DNA of 64,000 nucleotides from Puffinus mauretanicus (GCA_023333565.1 JAJKFH010004158.1:186001-250000); one strand, 5' to 3'; shown: positions 27,898 through 39,658, counted from the first letter of the stretch. Translations and numbers: made by a program. The notes: generated by a model from the sequence alone, not told the origin.

Positions 27898-28077
27898 CTT
27901 CCGCACCCCACCGAAGCCGTGCTCCGCCGCCACCCGCTCGGCCTCCGCCTGGCCCCCGCCGTGCAGCTCCACCAAGAAATGGTTGGTGTACACGGCTCCC
28001 CGGGCCGGGGCACCGAGGAAGAGCAGCAGGGGGAAGAGGAGGAGGGCACCCCGCAGCAGCGGCGGCCCCGCCGGCAT
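27898..28077 (-). CDS. PCSK2: PCSK2 (prohormone convertase 2), coding exon 1
   Basis: This exon encodes the first 60 residues of proprotein convertase 2, the subtilisin-like, calcium-dependent endoprotease of the regulated secretory pathway that cuts prohormones such as proglucagon and POMC at dibasic sites in neuroendocrine granules. Residues 1 to about 27 form a signal peptide with a leucine-rich core and an Ala-Arg-Gly end. Residues 28-60 are the start of the inhibitory propeptide, with the family-diagnostic stretch TNHFLVELH followed by VAAEHGFG, nearly identical to human PCSK2. The ATG has G at -3. The exon ends with AAG followed by GTAAGC, a good donor, after a complete codon (phase 0). 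Human exon 1 encodes 59 residues; the bird copy has one extra Gly before the final Val-Arg-Lys. PCSK1 and furin differ in this region, so the assignment is firm. The reading frame that continues past 27898 is intronic. Confidence 0.96.
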
Positions 28078-28212
28078 GGCCCCGCGCTGCGCGCCCGCGG
28101 AGGCAGCCCGCCGCGCCGCGGGGAGGGCGCCGGGCGGGCGGGCGAAGCGGGGAAGCGCCCAAAAGATAGGAGGGAAGGGGGGAAAAAAAAAAATTAAAAT
28201 TAATAAAAAAAA

Positions 28213-28335
28213 TTAAAGCGGCGGAGGCAGGAGGGGAGCTGGGCGGCGGGGACCGGCCGCGCTGCGGGGGGCTGCTCCGGGGTGCCGGTGCGTGTGTGTG
28301 TGAGAGCGTGTGTGTGCGCGCTGCCAGCTCTGCAT
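28213..28335 (-). other. Possible upstream ORF in the PCSK2 leader
   Basis: If transcription begins upstream of 28335, the leader contains an ATG at 28335 opening a 40-codon frame that stops with TAA at 28213-28215, 135 bp before the PCSK2 ATG. The peptide would be rich in His, Thr, Pro and Arg because it crosses the GT/CA-rich tract. It is a candidate translational control element only. It depends on an unmapped start site and shows no conserved protein features. Confidence 0.25.
28287..28322. repeat. Alternating GT/GC tract in the promoter
   Basis: Two blocks of alternating purine-pyrimidine (GTGCGTGTGTGTGTG and GCGTGTGTGTGCGCGC) are separated by AGA. Such runs can adopt Z-DNA and are prone to length change. 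This one lies about 210-245 bp upstream of the PCSK2 ATG. Confidence 0.85.
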
Positions 28336-28440
28336 TCCCAGCCCCTCCTCGTCTCTAATTCAGCGGCGGCCGGAGGGAAAGCACCAGCCGGGAGGGGAGA
28401 TTGCCGCGCTGCCAATCACGGGCGAGGAGGATCGCCCCTG

Positions 28441-28670
28441 CCCCCCCCCCCCCCAGCACGCATCTCACACACACCCCCCGCGCGCCCCACAGCCCTCGCA
28501 ACACCCCTACCGCCTCCCTTACACCCCTCGCATCCCCCTCTCCATACACCACCCCACCCACGCCTCACACCCACCAATACACCTCACCCAACCCCCTCCC
28601 CCTTCCCCGCCCAAGTTACACCGGTACACCACACACCAGCCCCCCCTACCCCTAGCCGAGCCCTGGACCT
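28441..28670. repeat. C14 run followed by a CA/CCC-rich low-complexity stretch
   Basis: A run of 14 cytosines opens a stretch of about 230 bp made almost only of C, A and T on the plus strand, with few G residues (CACACCCC, CACCCAACC and similar). The complementary strand is G-rich with many short G runs. It accounts for the long overlapping ORFs on both strands here, which I do not treat as genes. Confidence 0.8.
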
Positions 28671-29050
28671 GCCCCAAGCCCTCCAGCTCTTCCGAGCGGA
28701 GCCAGACGGCCCCAGCGCAAAGCCGATATGCTGTAGGGTCAGGAGGGCTGAACACTTTGCAAAACGCACACGGCCGGGGCCAGCAGCCCGCTTCTCTTTT
28801 GAGCCCAGCGAAGACAGTGTCTGGGAGTGTCCCCCACACACCCCTCTAGCTTGCACCCCACACCAGCTGCTCACAGGGCAATCGGCAACGTGTCGCCATC
28901 CCTCTTTTCGCAGAAGCCCAGGCCCTGGAAGGTGGTCAGGCAGCCCTAGGACAAAGCCTCAGGGCCAGGGCTCCCGACTCTGCTCTGACCACTAGTCCGC
29001 GCTGCCAAGCGGCGCCGCTGTGCGGGGACACACAGGGGTCTGGGCTTCCT

Positions 29051-30524
29051 GAGCAATCCCCAAACATGAGTTAGCAGGGAAATCACTGGCAGGAAAGCAC
29101 CTGGGCATTCCCTGTGATGAGACAGCCAAGGATGGGGAGCTGGTGGGCTTTCAAAGAGGTGGCAGCACCTAAGGAGATGGGAACGCGGTTCTGTAAAAAA
29201 TATTCTGCCGTCTGCAAAACTGGTAAAAAACATGCAAGCTCACATCAAGGTATAGTTTAGCTTGTTCTTACAGATATGTACGTTAGTTTGTCATGCCAAA
29301 GGTTAATCCTTTGATGGATCCCTGAACGGTCCCCTGGGAAAGACTAAGGGCACAGAAAGCATGCAAAGTTAGTACTGCCTTTAAAACAAACAAAATGATA
29401 GATTTACTGTAATCCGTTCTACAAATGGTCAAATGGAGTACAGAACTTAAATCAATCTGGGAAAACAAAGGAAAACAGCAAAGATCACAAGTAAGACTCC
29501 TCTTCCATTATCCTAAAATGCTTTAGAAAAATGACAGAAGAGCTCTCCGCATGATTGTGAATCCAAATGAGCATTGGTTTGTTATGACAAATTATTGATT
29601 TCCTTCCTCTGGATAAAAGAAAATCCCTATTCAAACAGAAGGGAAATGGTAACTTGGAGCCTGATGCAAAGCCCATTTAAATCAACAGAAGTGCTGTAAA
29701 TGAATGACTGATGTTGAAAAAAAAATCAAACACGAGGGAAAGGTAAAACATTAGAAATGGCACAGGAGAGAAGGAAAACATCTTTGCAGCCTCATTAAGA
29801 GACTATGTCAATAGAATTCAGCTTTTAGATGCGTGTTCTAACACAGAGTGTTATTAAAAACAACTTTATGTTATTTCTTAACATTGTTTTCATCAATATT
29901 CAGCAACACCTCTCCTCACAACATGTCTCCCAGTATTAAAGCAGATCCTGCTGCATGACGTATTTCCAGGTGACTTGGGGCCCATGAAACTCTCGGGTCA
30001 GTAATACCTGCTGGTGACTGCTCAACAGCCAATGGAGGCCCTACTGGTTTCCATCCATAGCTGTTCCTCGGGATCAGAAACTAAAGGAAAACAAAAAAGA
30101 AGCACGGGAGAGGGATTTTCTCTACTTTAAATTCCTCTCTGTGAAAATACATATAAGCCTTTCTTCCCCCAGAGGTCTTCCCTTGGTTGACATGCCTCTT
30201 TCCATTTTGTTGCCAGTCCACAGAAAGAGGAACATCAATAACAAAGGCGATAGAGCAGCCCTCCTCGCTCCTCAAATCAGCAAGACAAGATCCTGCACAC
30301 ATTCAGAAACTAGGACCCTATCACAAGCCTGGGTGCGAGTGTGACTACGTCAGCCACTGTGTATCTTTCGCCATCCCTGACTGCTGGCTGGCAGTACCGC
30401 TCTGCAAATTGGTGCCACTGAAGAACTATATGTCAGGGACATTGCAATGCTGAGGAGATAGCACCAAGTGGCTCTAGCTTATAAACGTCACAATGTCAAG
30501 CTTTGATGGTTTTGTCTATGTGAT
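29051..30524. other. PCSK2 upstream flank, no gene seen
   Basis: This is AT-rich flanking DNA between the CpG-rich block and the upstream LTR. No ORF of note, repeat or RNA gene is recognised. Confidence 0.7.
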
Positions 30525-30656
30525 TGTCATGGTTTAACCCCAGCTGGCAACTAAGCACCACACAGCTGCTCACCCACTCTCCCCCCAGCGGGATGGGGGA
30601 AGAGAATTGGAAGGGTAAAAGTGAGAAAACTCATCGATTGAGATAAGAACAGTTTA

Positions 30657-30703
30657 ACAATTGAAATAAAATAATAATGATAATAGTAATAATAATAAAT
30701 TGT
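30657..30703. repeat. AAT-type microsatellite inside the upstream LTR
   Basis: An imperfect (AAT/ATA)n run with ATG and AGT interruptions lies inside the LTR and accounts for low-complexity translations on both strands. Confidence 0.85.
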
Positions 30704-30845
30704 AATGAAAAGGAAAAATAACAAAGAGAGAGAAATAAAACCCAAGACAGACAAGTGATGCAAATGAAAACGATTGCTCACCACAAACCGACCAATGCCC
30801 AGCCAGTCCCCCTGCCAACCTTCCCCCTAGTTTAATTGCTGAGCA

Positions 30846-30853
30846 TGACGTCA
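30846..30853. promoter_or_regulatory. Perfect CRE octamer (TGACGTCA) in the upstream LTR
   Basis: The full palindromic cAMP-response element TGACGTCA is seen directly, 2.77 kb upstream of the PCSK2 ATG. It sits in the U3 portion of the LTR, a little upstream of the expected TATA position. This octamer is the high-affinity site for CREB/ATF proteins. Whether it acts on PCSK2 is inference. Confidence 0.7.
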
Positions 30854-33273
30854 TACAGTATGGAATATCCCTTTGGTCAGTTGGGGTCAGCTGTCCCGGC
30901 TGTGTCCCCTCCCAGCTTCTTGTGCACCCCCAGCCTGCTCGCCGGTGGGGTGGGGTGAGGAGCAGAAAAGGCCTTGACTCTGTGTAAGCCCTGCTCAGCA
31001 GTAACGAAAACATCCCTCTGTTATCAACCCTGTTTCCAGCACAAATGCAAACCATAGCCCCATACTAGCTACTATGAAGAAAATTAACTCTACCCCAGCC
31101 AAAACCAGTGCAGTAATGATGTTTTTTTTAAAAAAAAAAAAAAGAAAGAAAGACTGGGTTAAAAAGTCAGATCTGAATAACACCAAGAAGAGAAAACTCA
31201 GTTCAAAGAGGCCATTTAAAGAAAAATGGTCATTAGAGTTGATGACTATAGAAGTTTAAGACCAGACAGGACCATTGGGATTTCTAACCTAGTGCTTTAT
31301 GTAAACTGTAGAGCTTATTTGTATTAATTCTTGCTTCTGGTCCATAGTCCTTTTTTTTTTCCTTAATGTACCAATCTTGAGTTAAAAATCAAGACTGATA
31401 TATTACAGCCATAATGGAAATGTTCCAATGATTGCTTACCATTTGTAAAAAGTTGTAACTCTGCCCTCTCTTTAAAACACTGATTGGTTCTGCATTGACT
31501 TCTAGGCATTGTTTTTATTAAGAATTTGTCCATGGAACTACCAAACTTTTATTCAACATTTCCTTCCCAGGTGGTAGCTTTAAGGTTGTGATGATGAAGA
31601 CATCTAGATAGCACTCCATGAGTCTCTATGTAAGGCATATTTTCCATCCCTTCAGCCATTCCCATTAAATCTTTTTACTCCTTGAATTGTGAACCATACC
31701 CGCAACAGATTTTTTCAGCAGAGGTCAGGCCAGTGCTAAATGGATGTTACATCACATTTCTATTCCTACTGGGTACCCAGTGTTTCACCAGCCAAGGATT
31801 TCATTCAGTCTCCTTAGCACCGAGTGTCCGCAACGTGCAGCAGAGTACCCATGCCGACTCGTACACCTCATCTCCTACAAGCCCTCTTCAGAGCTGCCGC
31901 TCTCTGGGACAGGTTATTATATCCTGTGTGGCCAATGATCTTTGTCCCTAGATATATATTACCCTACTTTATTGAAATACACATCATTTACTTGCACACA
32001 GCTTTCCAAACAATCCAGATCACCCAGCACTCCTCTCTTTTATAGTTTATGAATTGCTTCTTTAACCTCCTAACTTTACCAGCAATGAATTTACATTGAT
32101 GTACTGGATTTAGCAAGATCTTACAGAGATCATTTCTTGGCCCCAGTCCTTTGAAACCTCTCCAGAAACAAGTCAACTTCAGCAATGATTCTCACTTTGT
32201 AATTATACTTAAGAACTTAACATTTAATCAGTTTTTAGTCTGTTTCACAAAGGCCATTTTGATTTTGTATCTAATTTATTCACCGACATGTCATGCGATA
32301 TCAAGGATATCAGACATAAGCAATGTCATAGGTATGATTGATCAAAAAACCTGCATTTTTTTTTCAACTTCATCAGTTAGTCCAGTAAAAGAGACTAAGG
32401 TTCCCCATAAATTTTGGCTCATCTAACAGAAGGCGAATAAACAACACTACTAGTTTTACCAGTCAAAACTACAACGATGTTTAAAAAAATGATATAAAAT
32501 TAGTTTAACAATTCCAGTTCCCAAATGGTTTGCTGACTACATCTTTAAACAATCATTAAATTACTTATTTTACAGCAAGTAGTTGGCATTCAGTATGAGG
32601 TCAACAAAGTACTAACATTTACAGGAGCTGTTTCTTTCCCTGGGGATCGCACGGGATGGTACCATGCCAAAAGAGACCAATACATCAGAGGAAGTTGTAA
32701 GAACTCATTTCCTCACTGTGAAAGTCAACCAAGTCCTAAGTACAAGATTTACATTGCTTTCATCTTTAATCGTTCATCCTAGCGGATGCGCGAGCAGTAG
32801 CATTCTGAAGAGCTGGAAACAGAGTATTGCAATAATCAAATTTCACATGTTATGAGAGAGCGAAACACACAAGCATCCTTTTGCACAAGTCTGAGCCTCC
32901 CTTGAACCTATCTTTCTGAAGCTGTGAAGCGGACATACAACCATGTTTTAAGTGGACTCTGGAGCAGGCTCAAAGTTAATACCTACATTTGGAGCAACAG
33001 AAATGGGAATAAAAAGGCACAAGAAGAAATTTCAAAAGAAAAGAATTGGATGCATAGTTAAAAAGCCCACAGTGGAAAGAAAGTGAAACAGTATTGTTTG
33101 ACAATGCTGTTCAGAAGTTACTAGGACAGGGAATGAACAGACCCATCTGAAGAAAAGCGAGAACTAGAGATTTATATTCTCCGCATATCAAGAACACAAG
33201 AGAACCTGTGTAATTGAATGTACAGTATGAAAAGAATAGAGTGAAATGCTATCAGGAACTGCCATGGCAGTCG

Positions 33274-33340
33274 AGTGGACCAACTCACTGCTATGAATCG
33301 GTTCAGTGGACCAACTCACTGCTATGAGTTGGCCCACTTC
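33274..33340. repeat. 23-bp direct duplication and imperfect hairpin
   Basis: The 23-mer beginning AGTGGACCAACTCACTGC occurs at 33274-33296 and again at 33305-33327, with a period of 31 bp. The second copy also starts a hairpin: the 13-base arm GTGGACCAACTCA at 33306-33318 pairs, with one mismatch, with TGAGTTGGCCCAC at 33325-33337 around a 6-base loop (CTGCTA). Confidence 0.9.
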
Positions 33341-36300
33341 AGCTACAGGATAAAAGTCACTTCAGAAACATTCCAGAACAAGCGCTCTGAAGGCGCATCT
33401 ATTTATCAGCCTTGCTGTGGGTCATCTTATGACAGTGTATAACAGCAAGCTTTAAACTGGTTTGTTTTGATACCGAGCAGCATGGGTATGAGGAAAGCAA
33501 AGCAGAAACCACAGTAAATGAGTTCAGAGCGAGCACAACTACTATTGCTCCACTTTGGGCTGATTGCCAAATCAGCCATGACTGCCTTTAAAGAGGGTTT
33601 TCATAAAACACATCTGGGTCATTTGAGCACAAGGATGAAAAGATGTATGTATGAGTTATCGTAGCAAACTGATGAAGCCAAGCAAAACCAGTGTTTTCTG
33701 TGCAAAGGTTCTAGGTTAAAGAGCTTGGGATACAGTTACCTTAGATGATTTCAAGTTCATTTGCCCTATTCAAAAATACCCACCTGAATTTTTTCATTGC
33801 TTTATACTATTGGAATATTTTATTACTGTTACACATGTATTAACAATGGCAGCATTATTTACAGCCACATGGCTCCCGATCGGCTATATGTTACATTAAA
33901 TGCTGTTAGTGAAGAGAGAGGGCTACAGCAGGCACCACTTTGTATCTAAGATATGTGAACCCAGGAAGGTTGGCAGTTACCAGGCACAGGAATTAATAAC
34001 TAAGATAAAGTATTTCATGCCATCACTGTGTGGGACTGCGTGGACCTTTCAAGCTTAAAGGACACTCGAAGACTAGAAGCCTAATACACAGTTTCTAGTT
34101 ACTTAAAGTTGCAGGCAGAATCCTCTCAACACACATTTATCTAGACAAGTGTTATACTGCCAGGTGTCAGAGTGAACAAGAACTGTATGTACTAATTTAG
34201 TGACATGATAATGCAAATAGTAAAGAAGAGTATAAGAATTGGGTTTTCAGCATCCATTGACTGCAGGCCAGCTGGGCCGAGCAAAGAGGATGGGAGAAGG
34301 CAAGGTGTAATTTCCTCCTCAAGCAGTTTTGGTTTTCTTTCATTTATTATCTCCAGACATAAGGAACAACAGAGGGGATGGTAAGCAACATGGTGTCTGA
34401 CAGGCAGAAGGTGAAAACTGTTGAGATAACCAGTGAAAGCACTCTCCCATACTTACTTGATGAGTTTACAATCCAAAATGAACGGAAAGAAATATCTTAC
34501 ATGTAAAAAATACATGTTCACAAAACAGAAAAATAAAGCCCTTGAAAGAAGAGAGTGTTTAACTGAGCATTTAAATATGCTTAAGGTTAGGCCCACGCTG
34601 AAAGCCTCATGGATTTTACTGGGACTACAGCACGTAGGTGTCTATTTGCTAAATGGGAATATGATTACCCATGTGCTGAAGTCGTTTCCTGAATCTGACT
34701 CTTAGCCGCTGCTTAATATCCACATAGACAAATGTTCAGCTTAGGCAGCCATGGCAGAGAGGTACTAAAAGTAATGAAAATATGTGGTTCGTTTATATTA
34801 AAAGGATATGCTTGTCACATTTACCAGGCTTGTTTGGGTTTTATGCTACTGCGTTCTTTGCTGAAGACCGAGTCTGTCTGGAAACGAGGTCTGTGCAAAT
34901 TATATTACAGAACTAGAATTGCTCAGCAGAGTCAGTTCGGAGCATATGGTCTCAGTGACATTTTAGAAGATAACAATGAAAGGGTGAAAGAAGGCTCCTA
35001 AGCGAGACCTGGAAATACTAGTGTAAAAAAAACCAGAACAAAACAAACCCAAAATCCAACAACAGCAGCAAACTTAAGGGAAAAGGGCAGAACAAAGTCA
35101 AGGTAAAAAGAGATCTCTGAACCATGGGAATGACTGGGCCAAAGGAAAATGGCTGGATAGGAGTTAGGGACAGAAATCATGCATCAGAGGAAAGACTGAA
35201 AGTGGAACTCAAAAGGGAACGTCAAAAGATCCAGGAAGATGGTCTCCAAGAAATCCACCATGGGTGATAAAACTTTCATGAATTACTAACAAATCTAACT
35301 GTTTGCCTCAGGAAGCTCCCAACTGTGTCCCAAATGAATTACAGAAAGGCTCAGGGAAGGTGGGGAAAAGAGAGCAGTAACTGCAGTTCATTTAACTTTA
35401 TAAGCCATTGTAATTGTTCATCTCTCTGATAAAGAGAAATGGCTGACAACATGCAGTGTGGCACAACTAATAATGAGCTCTTCAACTTTGGTGGAGCACT
35501 AATTGTGAATGTTTGGCTGAAACATGGGAGAAAACAAATGTCCACCAAAAATAGTTTATTGCAATCAAAACCCATACGCAGTGTTGACAGTTTCCATGAC
35601 ACTTTTGTTGGGTATAAAACAGGTGTTTGATTCCTAATTAAAAAAGTTGAAAAATTTTGGTTTTACTGATGTTACTGATGTCCATTTCATGTTAGATTTC
35701 ATTCATTCAAACATATTATGCTCCCCATAGAATGTTTAATAATTTTTATCTTAGTAGTTAGCAATCATCAGTATGAAGCAAAGATATGTTTTCAGAATTT
35801 TTTTTTTAGTTTCGATGTATTAAAATTTCAGGCTTTGTTTCCAATCAGGAACAAAAACTAATTAGAAAAAGCCATGATTGTGTTTGGTTTTTTTTTTTTT
35901 TTAACTCGAGTACTAAAAAAAGAGGTATGATCACAGAAAAATAATTTATAAAGGCAAGACTGAAAATAAAACAAGAAGTTGCTCCTATCTGAGCTGAAAG
36001 CTCAGAGATGTGGCACCATATATTCAGATAAATGTAGGTTTCTTTCAAATTTATCTTTGAGATTCCAAGTTTCTAAAAGGTAAATTAAACTCTTCTACTA
36101 CTAACTTCTTCTCCGTGTTGACAGAAAAATAAACATTTCAAGAATTCATTGTAGAAATATCCTTTTGATGGAACTTACTTACAAAATTTCTGTATTCTCG
36201 ATTTCAAGTTAAAGCCTTGCAGCCCACTGAAAAGTAGAGGCAAAGAAGAAAAAAATCACCACCATCTCTGCTGGGCTGCTTCGAACACTTTTCTCATAAT

Positions 36301-39300
36301 TCAGCTGCCAAGGACTGCCAGAATTAAGTAGCTTGGTACATGACTGAGGTGCATTTGTCCGTGCCTGCAGTTCACCTCCCTCCCTGGAAAAGGCTGCAGA
36401 CCAGCACTTTTTCCCTCATGTCATCATGAATCAAAAAAAGTCTTAATCATCACTATACAAAAAAAAAGAAAAGAAACCCGCCAAAATAGCTTAAAGCATC
36501 ATACCAGAATAACAGTTTTAAGTTTATAGCTATTTACCCCTGTTGAGGTTCATTTCTTTCAGGATCTCTGCATAGTTACCTTGAGATTTTGTCACATTCA
36601 GCTGTCTCATTCCCAGGCCCTGCCTAAAAACCTTTCCGCTTGCAACCAGTGACCTTCTCACACTCCTGGTATGGAGGTACCGGAGCTAGGATGCTGGCAC
36701 AGGATAAAAACTGGGGCACAAAGCTCAGAGGATGCTGCAGACAGTCTTCTGCAGATATCAGCTTGGGCATCGGGAGGGTCAGTGTGTGCCACATCCCAAC
36801 ACGGTGGCACTGAGTGCAGCTGCCACCACGCACCAGCCCAGCCCTCTGTCACCAATCATGCCACAAAGAGCTGTTTGCTAGAGGTCACAGCTGGCGCAGA
36901 GGAGATAGGTTAGCAATGGGAAAGGCATAGGGAAAAAGGAAAACTTGAATTTTTTCCCTCCATCTCACATGCACCTCGTATAACGATTACTAAGACTGTT
37001 TGCACAATCAAACCTCATTCCAGTCTGAGGTTCAGAAGTGCTGTGCTGTAGACAACAATAATAAACAGCCTTTTGCAAAGAAAAAAGAAAGATTTTCTAA
37101 AAGGCAGCCCATACAAAGCCTACCAAAATTCAGTGGGAGATGGATGACAAAGCCTATCTGTTCTTTGAAATTCTCCCCTGGCAGAAATAATTGTCTGGAT
37201 TTTTGGCATGAAAACAAACACATCTATTCCTACACCTTCTTTTCTGTAGCGCTGTCCTTTTCCAAATCATTGTGAAGTGTATATACACATATTGTGACAC
37301 TAAGCAGTATCATGGCTTCCTAAACAATTCATCAAAAAGCCACTGCACATTCATAATTAAAAAAGAAGTCATTTCTGACAGTGTAAGAAAAAAGGAAAAA
37401 ATATGAGCAAATAAATCATTAGGAAAAAACACATTGCATTTCCCCTAAACTGCTTCTCATATCATCATTCTCTTCAAAAAGCAATGCATTACCTGTCATT
37501 ACTTGTGCTGTGAAATAACTATAATGAACATCACAAAAACATGTACAGGCTCCGCTCAAGAGCTCACTTCTAAACCACTGCAAAAACCTGGTGTTTGGCT
37601 ACATCTTAATTTTACTTGTAGAAAATAAAGAAGCCATAAAGAGCAAATGAGAGTTCAAGTCTTCAGTAAACATCTTGGTATGGCAAAACTGAAATTTAGT
37701 TTATTTTGGGTTTTGTTTTGGGTCCGATTTTGGTTTTGTTTTCACTTTGCTACACAATCAGATTTTAAAGAGTGAGAACCTATCTTCCACCACAACTACC
37801 ACGCTGGCTTCAAGGCGGGGGGGGCAGGCCTTCAAGAAACTTCTCAATAATTCGTTAGCTCTTTGAAACCTCTTAATGGGAGCAGAGTTGCATCAGCATC
37901 CAAAGGGAGAACTTAGGATTCAGCAAATTTTCCATTTCAATTTCACTTCAGAGAAGAGAGTACAACAATACCAAAGAAAGCGGAGAGGCTGCCACTTCAT
38001 TTGAAATCAACAGTTCCAAATTCAAGACAAAGGAATTGAGACAGGAAAGGAAAAAGGTCTGGTCTTTACCACAGGTTTGCCTTTGTACACGTATCTGACC
38101 TAATACATATATGAAAGGACGCTGGTCTTGGCAGAGCCGAAGACCACTATTTTAAAAACATCAAAAAGAAGCAGCATCTGGCTCCCCAAATGTGCATTGC
38201 TGTTTTGCCCAAAGGTTTGTTTTGGCAGGTTCTTTTAGCCATATCCTGTTCAGGTTACTCCCAGGAGCCATCCCTTTGAACCACGGTGATACCTTGCATG
38301 AGAAAATTAAGCAACAGGATCACCAATATAATGAAGGGCATCACAAGACAAAAGTAATCTCAGTGGGAAACTTATCGATTCAATCTTCTTATGGAAGTGC
38401 GTAATATAGAACAGTCCAAATAATTTTGGCTATTAAAGGGTCACAGTAATGCATCGTAGATATTGAATAACTGTTTATGTTACCGGGAAATGCAATAATG
38501 AAAAGACATATGAAAAACAGACAAAGTGAACACTGGAAAAGGGAAAGAAAAGCCTGCAGTGTTCTATTTGCAATGCAACAATCATGGATCTTATTAAATC
38601 ATGCCATCGTATCTTTGTATCGACTCCTCTGTGTGATTATTGCTGAAATGTGGGATCAAGTACACCCTATATTCAATTGATATAGGCTGCACAACATTAA
38701 GCACTGAATAAAGGATTTTTTTTTTTTTTAAAAAGGAACAGATGGTCACCTTATTCAAGCAGCGGTTGGGGGGAAAAAAATGTTTCCCTATCAGGCATCA
38801 AAGGCTAAAAAATGGTCAGATTCAGATGCACTCCCTCCTGCTAAGTAGTGGTATCAGCATTGAGCCACTAACTGGTGTAAGACAGGAAAAAAGTAGTGAG
38901 GCAAGAAGGCTCCTCTTGGTCAACTCCGCCCGCTGCTCTCGGTGGGATATGAGCCATACCTACAAATCCAAGCTGGTGCTGAGCAAAAGCTCTAACTATG
39001 CCTCAAGTCATTTTTAATGTCCAAGTTCAATGCTAACAAGTGGAATTGCCAAAGAGTACAGTAAAGGAATAAGCATCTTAAAGCCTGTAAAAATAAAATT
39101 TAGTTATTTCAGGAGATTGTATTTTATCACTAGGTGGCATTGCTCTAAATCTTTCAGTGCCTCTCTTCTGAGCTCTTTACTGTATGGGTAATATTCTAAC
39201 AGCTGGTGAAACACACAGGTTTCACTGAGGTGGCACCAGCCATGCTGCTCAAAATATGTGTACAACACTTCAGCAAATCTATATGGTAAGAGTTTTTATT

Positions 39301-39610
39301 CTAACTTTAGCCTCAACTCTTCCGTTTACTACTATAGAAATAAACGCAGTCCACAACCAGATGTTGAATTACTCCGACCGAAAGCCTCAGCCTACTCAGA
39401 AGCGTTTATGAAGTAACTCCAGCCCCCTCTAATGGCTTCCCCCTTCCACAATTCACCTTCACAATTCTTTCCACCAGGGACAGCACAGTTGGTTACAGCT
39501 CATGTTCCAGTGTTGTACAACAGCTGTAAAGCCAGGGCTTTTTGCCACTTCACTGCACCACTGGGCCGACTCATTGGCTTGTGGAATTTGAAAAACACGT
39601 TAAAAAGTTA

Positions 39611-39658
39611 TTTTCTTTTTTTTTTGGTTTTTTTTTTTTTGTTTGTTTGTTTGTTTTT
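39611..39658. repeat. T-rich / (GTTT)n tract
   Basis: T10 and T13 runs are followed by four GTTT units. It resembles the A-rich tail of a retroposed sequence read in reverse, but no recognisable body adjoins it. Confidence 0.9.

Larger units (their letters stand above)
27700..29050 (-). promoter_or_regulatory. PCSK2: PCSK2 CpG-rich promoter, 5' UTR and exon 1 island
   Basis: GC and CpG content rise sharply around exon 1 and stay high for about 1 kb on its upstream side, in strong contrast to the flanks. This is the usual form of a vertebrate CpG-island promoter. I see no convincing TATA box in the GC-rich part. A CCAAT box lies at 28412-28416 on the plus strand, and an A/T-rich interruption lies at 28180-28217. 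A CA/GT-rich alternating tract sits at 28287-28322 and a C14 run at 28441-28454. Established work describes the mammalian PCSK2 promoter as GC-rich and TATA-less with several start sites; the exact start in this species is not visible. Boundaries are approximate. Confidence 0.8.
30525..31112 (-). mobile_element. Second solo avian ERV LTR, upstream of PCSK2
   Basis: The element runs from TGTCATGGTTTAACCCCAGC to AAAACCAGTGCA, 588 bp, with TG...CA ends. The flanking 5-mers are GTGAT (30520-30524) and GTAAT (31113-31117), a one-mismatch duplication consistent with an older insertion. I recognise the ends as a common avian LTR type. Read on the minus strand it starts TGCACTGGTTTTGGCTGGGG, carries a perfect CRE octamer at 30846-30853, then a degenerate TATA position (GCAATTAAAC), then an A/T-rich stretch. 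No internal retroviral sequence is present. It lies about 2.4 kb upstream of the PCSK2 ATG in the same orientation. Confidence 0.85.

Noticed and set aside
27759..28216. Long plus-strand ORFs (136, 142 and 92 codons) opposite PCSK2 exon 1.
   Set aside because: They are antisense shadows of a GC-rich exon and promoter, where stop codons are rare; their translations are Pro/Ala/Arg/Gly low complexity.
28350..28380. A possible RE1/NRSF silencer site (TTCAGCGGCGG...) in the PCSK2 promoter.
   Set aside because: Only the left TTCAGC half matches; the rest departs from the RE1 consensus.
28282..28995. A 237-codon plus-strand ORF, the longest in the window.
   Set aside because: It is driven by the C/A-rich low-complexity tract upstream of PCSK2; the product is Pro/Thr/His repeats with no domain, and a second frame is open over the same span.
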